Positions 22,911-30,779 of a DNA stretch of 47,019 nt are shown in pieces. The number at the start of each line of letters is the position of its first letter. The first letter of the stretch is position 1. The notes under the pieces are model-generated. The model was not told the DNA's origin. It was given only the letters and a program-made list of their open reading frames with translations, and did no database searches. Where the stretch lies: the NCBI GenBank assembly GCA_003141275.1, contig PLLM01000026.1:11408-58426 (forward strand), given 5' to 3'. Position numbers and translations under genes: made by a program. The stretch is from Phycisphaerales bacterium (GTDB taxonomy: Bacteria > Planctomycetota > Phycisphaerae > Sedimentisphaerales > Anaerobacaceae).

Positions 22911-23546
22911 GTGAGCCGGTGTCTTGCGGTTATTGTTTTGGGAGCGGTTGAGGACGAAGGGACATTCTGGATTCAACTGCTGATGGTGGTCATCCTGGCC
23001 GCCGGCGTCGGCATTTATGGCCTGGTCAAATCCCGCGCCAAACGCGTCGAACAGAAAACCAACGATGAAATAATCGAGACCATCGTCGAGCCCCCTAAAC
23101 CACTCGTTAAAAAACGCAACCTCTCCGGCGGTATGGAGCTTTTAGCCAGGAACTTTTTGGTAAGCGTCGTCGAGCAAACTGACTCGCCTGACCAGAGGGA
23201 TATCGAAATGCGCCGGCTGTGTTTCGCCGAGCTTGTTCGCAGGGGCGAGCTTTGGGCGGTTGCCAGCAGTGTCCTGAAGATTTACACGCTGGACAAAGAC
23301 GGATTTTACGGCAAGGTTATCCGCTTCGAAGCAATGGCGGAATTGGCCGGGCGGACTCGTCCCGGAGAAGGCGCCGCTGAGGACTCAGAAACAACGAATG
23401 AGTCAGGCCGCAGCCGGACGGGTAAATCGCCACAGTCCCGCGAGGGACACCAAACGGTGGATGCCGCCGACTCCGCACCTGCTTTCCAAAACCCCCAGGG
23501 ACTGGAAACATCTGTCCCCAAAAGGCAAAAAGAACACACAATTTAA
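22911..23546 (+). CDS. Unknown membrane-anchored paralogue of the preceding gene
   Basis: 211 residues from a GTG at 22911. A single membrane helix (about residues 20-42, FWIQLLMVVILAAGVGIYGL) is followed by a charged linker. Residues about 70-150 are the domain shared with the gene just upstream (NLSGGMELLARNFLVSVVEQ, RDIEMRRLCFAELVRRGE, FYGKVIRFEAMAELAGRT). The last 55 residues are low-complexity and polar. The soluble and membrane forms could interact. The function is unknown. The 299 bases to the next gene hold two small hairpins (GTGGGAATT/AATCCCAC at about 23606-23641; TGCCGA/TCGGCA at about 23742-23763) and no gene. Confidence 0.7.
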   Translation: MSRCLAVIVLGAVEDEGTFWIQLLMVVILAAGVGIYGLVKSRAKRVEQKTNDEIIETIVEPPKPLVKKRNLSGGMELLARNFLVSVVEQTDSPDQRDIEMRRLCFAELVRRGELWAVASSVLKIYTLDKDGFYGKVIRFEAMAELAGRTRPGEGAAEDSETTNESGRSRTGKSPQSREGHQTVDAADSAPAFQNPQGLETSVPKRQKEHTI

Positions 23547-23845
23547 ATTCACCAGCCGCATCACCCATTTTCCGGATTATTTCCCAAAAGCAGTTAGGGG
23601 CTTGGCGTGGGAATTGTATATTATATTTAGAGGAATCCCACCGAATTTATGTCCGTTCAGACAGGATTTTCTCGGACGTTGAGGATTTGAGTGCAAATAA
23701 CAGTAATGGTAAGAACGAATTTTAAGAAAGAGTGTGATAATGCCGATGGGTTAGTGTCGGCACGTCTGGGCACAGTGCTTTGACAGAAGAGGCACGGACC
23801 TGGCGAAAATGCGCCTCTTGAACGACTTATGGTCCACTTGAATCT

Positions 23846-24205
23846 ATGGATAAAAGCACAGTAAAATGGCTGGTGTTAGCGGCAATCGCCATCTGCGGAA
23901 TGCTCGGCTGGAAGGTTGCCACACAGGCGTCAAAAGACGGGAAAAAAGAGGTGGCGATTGAACGCCCCGAACCAAGGTTCGGAGTGATAACCGCTATCCT
24001 GTATTGCGACGACACTCCGACTGTTCTCATCGAAGACCAGATGCTCCACAAGGGCGACATAATCCACGATGTCAAGGTGCTTGATATAAAAGCGGACAGG
24101 GTCCAGTTCGACAAGCAGGGAGAACAGTGGGAGCAGAAGGTGCAGGAACCGGCCAAGCCGGAATGGTGGAAGAGAAAAGGCAAAGACAAAGGATCCTCCG
24201 CCTAA
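23846..24205 (+). CDS. Small bitopic protein, GspC/PilP-like
   Basis: 119 residues: an N-terminal membrane helix (VKWLVLAAIAICGMLGWKVA), a linker, then a short beta domain (FGVITAILYCDDTPTVLIED, GDIIHDVKVLDIKADRVQFD) and a Lys/Trp-rich tail. The pattern of a strand reporting a stored value, then GD-I-h-D-V-K-V-h-x-I-x-x-D-x-V-x-F, resembles the HR domain of GspC and the periplasmic domain of PilP in type II secretion and type IV pilus systems. No other secretion gene is nearby, so this is only a resemblance. The SD is weak. Ends in a clear terminator. Confidence 0.6.
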   Translation: MDKSTVKWLVLAAIAICGMLGWKVATQASKDGKKEVAIERPEPRFGVITAILYCDDTPTVLIEDQMLHKGDIIHDVKVLDIKADRVQFDKQGEQWEQKVQEPAKPEWWKRKGKDKGSSA

Positions 24206-24248
24206 TCTCGCAACGTTATTATTCGACTCGGCCATAGCCGAGCAAAGC

Positions 24249-24296
24249 GACAATTGGCGTTCCACAAAAATCGGGACTTCCAATTGTCATTTTTTT
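24249..24296 (+). terminator. Intrinsic terminator
   Basis: GACAATTGG (24249-24257) pairs perfectly with CCAATTGTC (24280-24288), followed by ATTTTTTT. It separates the small bitopic protein gene from mnmA. Confidence 0.75.
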
Positions 24297-24443
24297 GCGC
24301 ATACCCATATCTGTTCCCTGCCGGATATACCAAAAAGTCCTCGAAAACAAACCCAGGTAAGCTAAAATCATTGTAAAATAGGCGAAACATTAGCGGTTCA
24401 TCTCCGCCCGGCCTGTTGGCTCGACGGGATACAAAATACGAAT

Positions 24444-25598
24444 ATGCGAAAAAAAGTACTGGTGGCTGTTAGCGGCGGCGTTGACTCGGCGGTGGCCGCG
24501 GCGTTGCTCCTCAAAGAAGGATTCGACGTTACAGCCGTTTTCCTCTGTTTACAGCAATTCGGCCCTAAGCTCACTGCCGAAGGGATGGAACACGCTATTG
24601 AGAGCAACTCACGTTCCTGCTGCACTCCGCAGGATGCCGCCGACGCCCGGCGAATCGCCGCAAAGCTCGGCGTGAAGTTCATTTCCCTGTCGGCGACAAA
24701 AGATTTTGAAACCATAATCAAAAGCTTTATCGATGATTACGAAAAAGGCCGAACGCCCAACCCCTGCGTCCGGTGCAACGAGAAAATCAAATTCGGCAAA
24801 CTCTTCGAGTTGGCGGATTCCTTAGGCGTGCAATATGTGGCTACAGGGCATTACGCCAGAATTATCGACTACAAAGGACAACACGCCATTGCACCCGCTC
24901 TTGCGCCGGGCAAGGACCAGTCATACGTTTTATTCAGCATACCACGCGAAAAATTAGACAGGATTATCTTCCCCGTCGGCCGGTTGAAAAACAAGCAGGC
25001 CGTCAGAGATATCGCCAAAGAGCTGGGACTGGAGGTCCACGATAAGCCCGACAGCCAGGATATTTGTTTTGTCCCGGATGGCGACTACGCAAAATTGCTT
25101 GAGGCACACAATAGCTCGGCGCTTCGGGCGGGAAACTTCATAGATACATCCGGCAAAATTGTCGGCAAACACGACGGTTACGGCAGATTTACTATCGGTC
25201 AGCGTCGCGGCACGGGCATCGCGGCGGGGCATCCGGTTTATGTTACCGATATAAACCCGAAAACAGCCGACGTAACCATAGGCGAAAAAAATGACCTGCT
25301 TGCAGACGGTTTGACCGCCGACGGCGCAAACTGGCAGGTGGATGTGCCTGTCTCGCCCGACTCGCGGGCGAGTCGAGGCGGGCCGACTGAATTTGAGGCA
25401 ATGGTAAAAATCCGCTATAATCATCGAGGCGCCGCGGCAAAGGTTATTATTACCGGGGAAAACACCTTCGAGGTGCGTTTCGATAAGCCATTAGAGGCGG
25501 TTACTCCCGGCCAGGCGGTCGTCGTTTACTCCGAGGATTGTCTTCTCGGAGGCGGGTGGATAAAAGAAAAATGCAATAGTTCGACAAGCTCACTATAA
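24444..25598 (+). CDS. mnmA: tRNA-specific 2-thiouridylase MnmA
   Basis: Makes 2-thiouridine at the wobble position of Lys, Glu and Gln tRNAs. The PP-loop SGGVDS (residues 10-15), the catalytic Cys in NPCVRCN, the tRNA-binding ATGHYARI and SYVLFSI region, the second catalytic Cys in SQDICFVPDGDY and the C-terminal barrel (FTIGQRRGTGI) are all present. 384 residues, normal. DNA at 25362-25378 (GACTCGCGGGCGAGTC) and 25576-25596 (AGTTCGACAAGCTCACTA) are palindromic short repeats inside the frame; the second forms the C-terminus NSSTSSL. One base separates it from the E1-like gene, and the cysteine desulfurase downstream could supply its sulfur. Confidence 0.95.
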   Translation: MRKKVLVAVSGGVDSAVAAALLLKEGFDVTAVFLCLQQFGPKLTAEGMEHAIESNSRSCCTPQDAADARRIAAKLGVKFISLSATKDFETIIKSFIDDYEKGRTPNPCVRCNEKIKFGKLFELADSLGVQYVATGHYARIIDYKGQHAIAPALAPGKDQSYVLFSIPREKLDRIIFPVGRLKNKQAVRDIAKELGLEVHDKPDSQDICFVPDGDYAKLLEAHNSSALRAGNFIDTSGKIVGKHDGYGRFTIGQRRGTGIAAGHPVYVTDINPKTADVTIGEKNDLLADGLTADGANWQVDVPVSPDSRASRGGPTEFEAMVKIRYNHRGAAAKVIITGENTFEVRFDKPLEAVTPGQAVVVYSEDCLLGGGWIKEKCNSSTSSL

Positions 25599-25599
25599 G

Positions 25600-26376
25600 A
25601 TGAACCGGGACCTTTCACGCTACGCAAGACAAATTACCTTCAAGCCCTTCGGCGAAGAAGGCCAGCGACGGCTCGCCGACAGCAGCGCCATAATTGTCGG
25701 CGTCGGCGGATTGGGTTCGTGGGTTGCGGAATTGCTCGTCCGCGCGGGCGTCGGGCGTCTCCGGCTGGTGGACGATGACTACGTTGAGCTGACCAATATA
25801 CACAGACAGTCGCTTTTCACCGAAAAAGACGCGAACCAACGCACTCTCAAAATAAACGCAGCGGCAAATCACCTGCGGGAAATCAACAGCAATTGCGAAA
25901 TTGAAACCGTCTTCGCAAGAATAGACCGACTGACTGCGGACCGGCTGACCGAAGGCGTCGATGTGATTATCGACGGGACAGATAATTTCCCCGCAAGGTT
26001 CATCCTCAACGACTGCGCAATAAAAAAATCCAAACCCTGGATATTCGCCGGCGTCCTCGGCACTGAGGCACAGGTGATGGCCATAATCCCCGACAAAACC
26101 CCTTGCTTACGATGCCTGCTCGATTCGCCTCCTGCGTGCAATGGGCAAACCTGCCGACAGGCCGGCGTGCTTGGCCCGGCGGTGGCGATGGTGGCTGCGG
26201 TTGAAGCATCGGAGGCGTTAAAAATCCTCTCCGGCAATTCGGACAAAGCGGGACAATGCCTGCTTGTTTTGGACGTATGGAATAATGTTGCAAAGCAAAT
26301 CGACGTCTCGAAACTGACCAAGAACGCCGATTGTCCCTGCTGTGTTCACAAAAATTTCGAGTTCCTTGAGCCATAG
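25600..26376 (+). CDS. E1-like adenylating enzyme (MoeB/ThiF family)
   Basis: 258 residues. The ATP-binding Rossmann motif IVGVGGLGSWVAELLVRAGV is followed by LRLVDDDYVELTNIHRQ, the adenylation residues (Arg in IHRQ, Lys in RTLKI) and IIDGTDNFPARFILND. Two CxxC pairs (CLRC and CPCC) bind structural zinc, and GQTCRQAGVLGPAVAM has the crossover-loop cysteine. Such enzymes adenylate the C-terminus of a ubiquitin-like sulfur carrier (MoaD, ThiS) for molybdopterin, thiamine or thio-tRNA. Which carrier is used here is not clear: no moaD or thiS is adjacent. Between mnmA and a cysteine desulfurase, a sulfur-relay role is likely. Confidence 0.9.
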   Translation: MNRDLSRYARQITFKPFGEEGQRRLADSSAIIVGVGGLGSWVAELLVRAGVGRLRLVDDDYVELTNIHRQSLFTEKDANQRTLKINAAANHLREINSNCEIETVFARIDRLTADRLTEGVDVIIDGTDNFPARFILNDCAIKKSKPWIFAGVLGTEAQVMAIIPDKTPCLRCLLDSPPACNGQTCRQAGVLGPAVAMVAAVEASEALKILSGNSDKAGQCLLVLDVWNNVAKQIDVSKLTKNADCPCCVHKNFEFLEP

Positions 26377-26384
26377 GACTCTTG

Positions 26385-27557
26385 ATGGAAACTAAAATAA
26401 ATAAGCCCGTATATCTCGATTACAACGCGACGACTCCTTTGGATAAGCGCGTGCTGGAAAGTATGATGCCCGCCCTGACTTCGGCGTTCGGGAATCCTTC
26501 CAGCGAAAGTCATTCGCTGGGACGCCAGGCACGGGATATGGTCGAGGCCGCCCGCAATCAGACGGCCAAACTCATCGGCGCCTCCGCCAGGGAAATTATT
26601 TTCACGTCCGGCGCAACGGAGGGCTGCAATCTTGCGATTAAAGGCGCAGCCGAGGCATATCGCGAAAGAGGTAATCATATTATCGTCTCCGCCATCGAGC
26701 ACAAAGCCGTTCTCGAACCCTGCAAACGACTCCAACAGCAGGGTTTCTCGCTGACTGTGCTTCGTCCTGATTCCTTTGGCCGTATTTCCACGCAGCAAGT
26801 GGCCGAAGCGATTACAAAACAAACTATACTTGTCTGCGTTATGCTCGCCAACAACGTCGTCGGAACAATTAACCCCGCGGACGAAATCGGCGCAATCTGC
26901 AAAAAACACGGCATATTGTTCTTTTGCGACGCCACCCAGGCGGTCGGAAAAATCGTGGTTAATGTGAATAAACTGAACGCCGATTTGCTGGCGTTTTCGT
27001 CGCACAAAATATATGGTCCCAAGGGAGTTGGCGCTCTTTATGTGCGGGGCAAAAGCCCTGCTGTCCGATTGACCGCCCAAATCGACGGCGGTGGACAAGA
27101 ACACTTCCTTCGCAGCGGAACGCTCAACGTCCCCGGAATAGTCGGGCTTGGAAAGGCCTGTGAATTGTGCGAATCGGAATTGGGCAGCAAACCATCAGTA
27201 TCATCCGCACTGCGGGATAAACTGGAAGACGGCTTGATAGAAGCTATCCCTGGTATACAAATAAACGGTCACCCCTCCGAACGCCTGCCCAACACCGTGA
27301 ATGTTTCATTTGGGGATATTGAAGCCGTTTCCCTGCTCGGTAAAACTCCTGAAGTTGCCGCCTCCGCCAGTTCGGCCTGCGAATCCGGGACCTCCGGCTC
27401 AAACTATGTCCTCAGAACAATGGGTGTCAGTGAAGATTCAGCGGCCAGCGCCATCCGGTTCAGCCTGGGGCGTTTTACTGTGAAACAGGAAATCGATTTC
27501 GCCGTTGAGCGAATATGTAACTCAGCTTCATCATTGCGCGGAAAAATTAGCGAGTAG
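26385..27557 (+). CDS. Cysteine desulfurase (NifS/IscS family)
   Basis: PLP enzyme that takes sulfur from cysteine as a persulfide. Motifs: VYLDYNATTPLD, FTSGATEGCNLAIKG, SAIEHKAV, CDATQAVGK, the Schiff-base Lys in FSSHKIYGPKGVG, and the persulfide Cys in SSACESGTSGSNYVL near residue 330. About 390 residues, typical of the group I (IscS/NifS) type. The ATG at 26385 is preferred to a TTG one codon earlier. It follows the E1-like gene by 8 bases and probably supplies sulfur to MnmA. No iscU follows, which argues against a dedicated Fe-S assembly operon. Confidence 0.93.
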   Translation: METKINKPVYLDYNATTPLDKRVLESMMPALTSAFGNPSSESHSLGRQARDMVEAARNQTAKLIGASAREIIFTSGATEGCNLAIKGAAEAYRERGNHIIVSAIEHKAVLEPCKRLQQQGFSLTVLRPDSFGRISTQQVAEAITKQTILVCVMLANNVVGTINPADEIGAICKKHGILFFCDATQAVGKIVVNVNKLNADLLAFSSHKIYGPKGVGALYVRGKSPAVRLTAQIDGGGQEHFLRSGTLNVPGIVGLGKACELCESELGSKPSVSSALRDKLEDGLIEAIPGIQINGHPSERLPNTVNVSFGDIEAVSLLGKTPEVAASASSACESGTSGSNYVLRTMGVSEDSAASAIRFSLGRFTVKQEIDFAVERICNSASSLRGKISE

Positions 27558-27612
27558 GCGGGCAGCGTTATTGTGCAGGGGCAATTTTACGCGGGATGCT
27601 TTTGTCCACTGA

Positions 27613-27948
27613 CTATCTGACTAATTGAAGACCTGCAAGAGCGACAAATTTGTCGTCAACGACCTTGAATATGCCTTCAAGGCCCGTCACGGCGAAGATG
27701 CCCTTCGTGGCCGGCGCGACACTGCAAAAGATGAGCTGATGGTCACAATCCATCAACATTTTTCGCAGCTTGAGAAGCTTCGATAAGCTCGATGATGTTA
27801 TAATGTCAATGGCGGAGAAATCAACCACCACGTCACAGTCGCCTCTGTCTTTTATAATGTCCGCGATGGTCTTCAACTCATCGCCCATCAGCGGTTCGGT
27901 GGGCAGGTCAACAAGAACTATATTTTCCGACCAGTTCTGAATTCCCAT
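27613..27948 (-). CDS. STAS-domain protein (anti-anti-sigma-like)
   Basis: 111 residues forming one STAS domain: NIVLVDLPTEPLMGDELKTI, DCDVVVDFSAIDIITSSSLS with the serine cluster where SpoIIAA-type antagonists are phosphorylated, then LIFCSVAPATKGIFAVTGLE. Such proteins bind and release anti-sigma kinases in partner-switching systems. No kinase or phosphatase gene is close, so the partner is elsewhere. I prefer the ATG at 27948 (GAGGG eight bases upstream) over a TTG at 27963. It converges on the sulfur operon, and the 55 bases between show no clear terminator. Confidence 0.85.
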   Translation of the reverse strand: MGIQNWSENIVLVDLPTEPLMGDELKTIADIIKDRGDCDVVVDFSAIDIITSSSLSKLLKLRKMLMDCDHQLIFCSVAPATKGIFAVTGLEGIFKVVDDKFVALAGLQLVR

Positions 27949-28143
27949 TTTTTTAACCCTCAAAAATCGGTTCTTAATACAACCAACTATCTATCGACAC
28001 CTGTACAGGGCAGGTTAAGCAAAAAACACAAAAACGTAACCACTTGTTGTAGCAGGACTTAGGCAGATATATTAAATACGGGATTGGAAGAAAAACAGAC
28101 GCTTTTAGGACCCAAAACAAGCGAAAGGAAATTGGACAACAGT

Positions 28144-29673
28144 TTAGAGTTTTCTGTCCAATTTTCGATAGCCAACGGCCTCGGCGACGTGTTCGGGCCT
28201 TATGTCCTCGCAGCCGGCCAGGTCCGCTATGGTGCGGGCGACCTTGCAGATTTTGTCGTGCGCGCGGGCCGACAAGCCGAACTCCATCATCGCCTCTTTG
28301 AGAAGCATCTCGCCCGACGAATCCAGCTTGCAGAATTTCTCAACCTGCTTGTGCGTCATTCTTGCGTTGGTTATTAATTTGCCGTCGTCGAAACGTTTCG
28401 CCTGAATCGCCCGCCCCCTCATTACGTCCCCCCTTATCGTCGCCGAGTCAAGCTGGTTTGCTCTTGAACGTAATTTGTTGAAACTTACCGCCGGCACGTC
28501 TATATGAATATCGATTCGGTCAATCAGCGGGCCTGAAATTTTTGACAAATATCTCTCGACCTGCCCAGGCGTGCATTTGCACCGTCGAGCATCCGACCCG
28601 AAATATCCGCAGGGACACGGATTGCACGACGCCACCAAAAGAAACGCCGCGAAATACTTGATGGATTTCTTCGCGCGGGAAACCGTAACCGTGCCATCCT
28701 CAAGCGGCTGGCGTATCATTTCAAGAACGTGACGCGGAAACTCCGCGAACTCATCGAGAAACAAAATCCCGTGATGCGCAAACGACAATTCGCCGGGCCG
28801 CGCGTTTACACCGCCGCCCACAAGGGCAGGCCCGCTCGCCGTGTGATGAGGCATACGAATAGGACGCGTCGCCAAAAGCGCCTTGCCTTTTCCTAAAAGG
28901 CCGACGGAAGAGTATATGCGGGTCGTCTCAAGTGATTCCGCTAATGTCAATGCCGGCAGAATCGTCGCTAACCGCTGCGCGAGCATCGTCTTTCCCGCTC
29001 CCGGCGGGCCAATCATAAGTATATTATGCCCGCCTGTCGCCGCCACCGTCAACGCCCGCTTGACGCTTTCCTGTCCCTTAACATCCGAAAAATCAAAGTC
29101 GTATTTGCTTTCGGCGCCGAAAATTTTGTCGATGTCAACCACGGTGGTCTGCAAAGGCAATTTCCCGCCCAGGAAATCAACCGCCTGCGTCAACGACCCC
29201 ACGCCATAAACCTCCAGCTCCTCGACGACCGCCGCCTCCGCCGCGTTATCCAATGGAACGATTATCCCGCGAAAGCCCGCCGCCTTGGCCGTCATCGCCA
29301 TACTCAAAACGCCGTTGACCGGCCTCACCCTGCCGTCGAGCGCAAGCTCGCCAACGATTGTATAATCTTTCAAAACCACGCTGCTGAAAACGCTTTCGCC
29401 CAGAAGAATCCCCAGCGCTATTGGCAAATCGAACGCAGGCCCTTCCTTTTTAGTATCCGCCGGGGCGAGATTTACCAGTGATTGCGTCTTGGGATATTTA
29501 TACCCGCAGTTGACAATTGCGCTTCGCACTCTTTCGGCGCTTTCCTTTACCGCCGCGTCAGGCAGCCCGACGATGAGCGTCTTATCGAACCCGCCTCGTG
29601 CGACATCGACCTCGACTTCGCAGATAATTCCTTCGATGCCCTCAAGCGCGACGCTATACAGTTTGGCCAGCAT
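28144..29673 (-). CDS. comM: Mg-chelatase-like ATPase ComM/YifB
   Basis: 509 residues: an N-terminal Lon-protease-like S5 fold (VALEGIEGIICEVEVDVARG, VKESAERVRSAI, VNLAPADTKKEGPAFDLPIA), an AAA+ core with Walker A MIGPPGAGKTMLA, Walker B GILFLDEFAEF, and the zinc-type CNPCPCGYFG and RCKCTPGQ cysteine motifs, then the C-terminal Mg-chelatase domain ending FGLSARAHDKICKVARTIAD. ComM is a hexameric helicase that drives branch migration in natural transformation; in non-competent bacteria its role is less clear. The start at 29673 has GAGGG upstream; the in-frame extension to 29736 is rejected. Stands alone, divergent from the Cys-rich gene. Confidence 0.93.
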   Translation of the reverse strand: MLAKLYSVALEGIEGIICEVEVDVARGGFDKTLIVGLPDAAVKESAERVRSAIVNCGYKYPKTQSLVNLAPADTKKEGPAFDLPIALGILLGESVFSSVVLKDYTIVGELALDGRVRPVNGVLSMAMTAKAAGFRGIIVPLDNAAEAAVVEELEVYGVGSLTQAVDFLGGKLPLQTTVVDIDKIFGAESKYDFDFSDVKGQESVKRALTVAATGGHNILMIGPPGAGKTMLAQRLATILPALTLAESLETTRIYSSVGLLGKGKALLATRPIRMPHHTASGPALVGGGVNARPGELSFAHHGILFLDEFAEFPRHVLEMIRQPLEDGTVTVSRAKKSIKYFAAFLLVASCNPCPCGYFGSDARRCKCTPGQVERYLSKISGPLIDRIDIHIDVPAVSFNKLRSRANQLDSATIRGDVMRGRAIQAKRFDDGKLITNARMTHKQVEKFCKLDSSGEMLLKEAMMEFGLSARAHDKICKVARTIADLAGCEDIRPEHVAEAVGYRKLDRKL

Positions 29674-29842
29674 ATATATCCCTCGTGTTTGTCCAAAAGA
29701 AAAGGATATTCTAAGAAGCCGTCGCCCCCGCCGCAAGCGTTTTCAGAACACGTCTCCTCAAAATAACCGTGCAATAAAACCGCACCCGCAGGCGTCTATA
29801 TTTGCAAACTATAAACTCATAAAAATCTGAAAGGGGCGAAAT

Positions 29843-30580
29843 ATGACAAAAAAAATCATTACAGGCGTAATAGCGGCCGTTTTAGTGGTAACAATAGCCG
29901 TATTCGCCGCGGAAAAAGTAAAGGAAAAGGCATTTGCTGAAAAATCCTGCCCAAAGGCAAGAACTGGCGAACTACAGGAGCAGCACGAAGGCCTGCTCGA
30001 CCAGTTAGCCGAGGCCTATAAGGCCAACGACAGGCAAAAAATGGGCGAAATCATCAACAAAATGCAGGAACGCAGGGAAGAAATGCAGGAACACGCAAAG
30101 TTTAACAGGTGGCATAAAGAGGCACATCGCCGAATGATGGGGCAGGCAGGTCCCGGCTGCGGTCAGGGTCAGCAAATGGCAGGACCGGGCTTCAACCAGG
30201 GCTGCGCAATGAATGGCCCATGTGGAAATTGCGGCTGCCCAATGCAAGGCCAAGGTTGGAACCAGGGCTGCCCAATGGCTGGCCCTCGCTGGGGGCAGTT
30301 TCAGGCGATGAACGGTTGCGGTCAACGCCCGTGCGGCGGTATGGGCAATTGCGGCCCAATGGCAGGCGGATGCGGACAGATGCCCTGTCAGCAACCCGGT
30401 ATGGGTATGGGCAACTGTATGCCGCAGCAAAACGGCCCCGGACAAACGCCCGGCTGGGAACGCGGCGGTTCCCGCGAAAATTGTGGGCCGGAACAGAACG
30501 GCGGCGATATGGAACAACGCGGATGGAATATGCCCCGCCATGAAAGACAAAACGTCCCGCCCACGGAATGGGGCTGGTAA
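29843..30580 (+). CDS. Exported Met/Cys/Gly/Gln-rich protein
   Basis: 245 residues. A signal peptide (residues 1-24, ending FAAEK) is followed by a helical segment with EQHEGLLDQLAEAYKANDRQ and INKMQERREEMQEHAKF. From residue 100 to the end the composition is extreme: Gly, Met, Cys, Gln, Asn and Pro in loose repeats such as MNGPCGNCGCPMQGQGWNQG, with many Cys and Met. Such sequence could bind soft metals (copper, silver) or be a cross-linked wall component. The helical part recalls CpxP/Spy-like metal-stress proteins, weakly. SD AAGGGGCG. Followed by a strong terminator. The family is not recognised. Confidence 0.7.
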   Translation: MTKKIITGVIAAVLVVTIAVFAAEKVKEKAFAEKSCPKARTGELQEQHEGLLDQLAEAYKANDRQKMGEIINKMQERREEMQEHAKFNRWHKEAHRRMMGQAGPGCGQGQQMAGPGFNQGCAMNGPCGNCGCPMQGQGWNQGCPMAGPRWGQFQAMNGCGQRPCGGMGNCGPMAGGCGQMPCQQPGMGMGNCMPQQNGPGQTPGWERGGSRENCGPEQNGGDMEQRGWNMPRHERQNVPPTEWGW

Positions 30581-30619
30581 GAAAAAACACTCAACCTCCT
30601 AATCACAAGTTTGGAGTTT

Positions 30620-30658
30620 TGGCTGTGTGCTCGGAAAAAGCACACAGCCAGTTTTTTT
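30620..30658 (+). terminator. Intrinsic terminator
   Basis: A perfect 11-bp stem TGGCTGTGTGC/GCACACAGCCA (30620-30630 and 30640-30650), a nine-base loop and seven T end the Cys/Met-rich gene transcript. Confidence 0.9.
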
Positions 30659-30779
30659 AGCAAATTCCGCAACATCTTCTTTTACTTGCCGGACAGAACC
30701 GGTTTTGATATTGTCATACAGAATACGCTGCTTAAAAGTCATTAAGTAAATTGACAGGAGATTTGACATTCGGACAAAA

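Noticed and set aside
29026-29481. A 151-codon plus-strand frame opposite comM
   Set aside because: Shadow of comM; Arg/Gln/His-rich composition typical of antisense frames.
30005-30550. A 181-codon minus-strand frame opposite the Cys/Met-rich gene
   Set aside because: Antisense of a low-complexity repeat region. The plus-strand frame has signal peptide, SD and terminator.
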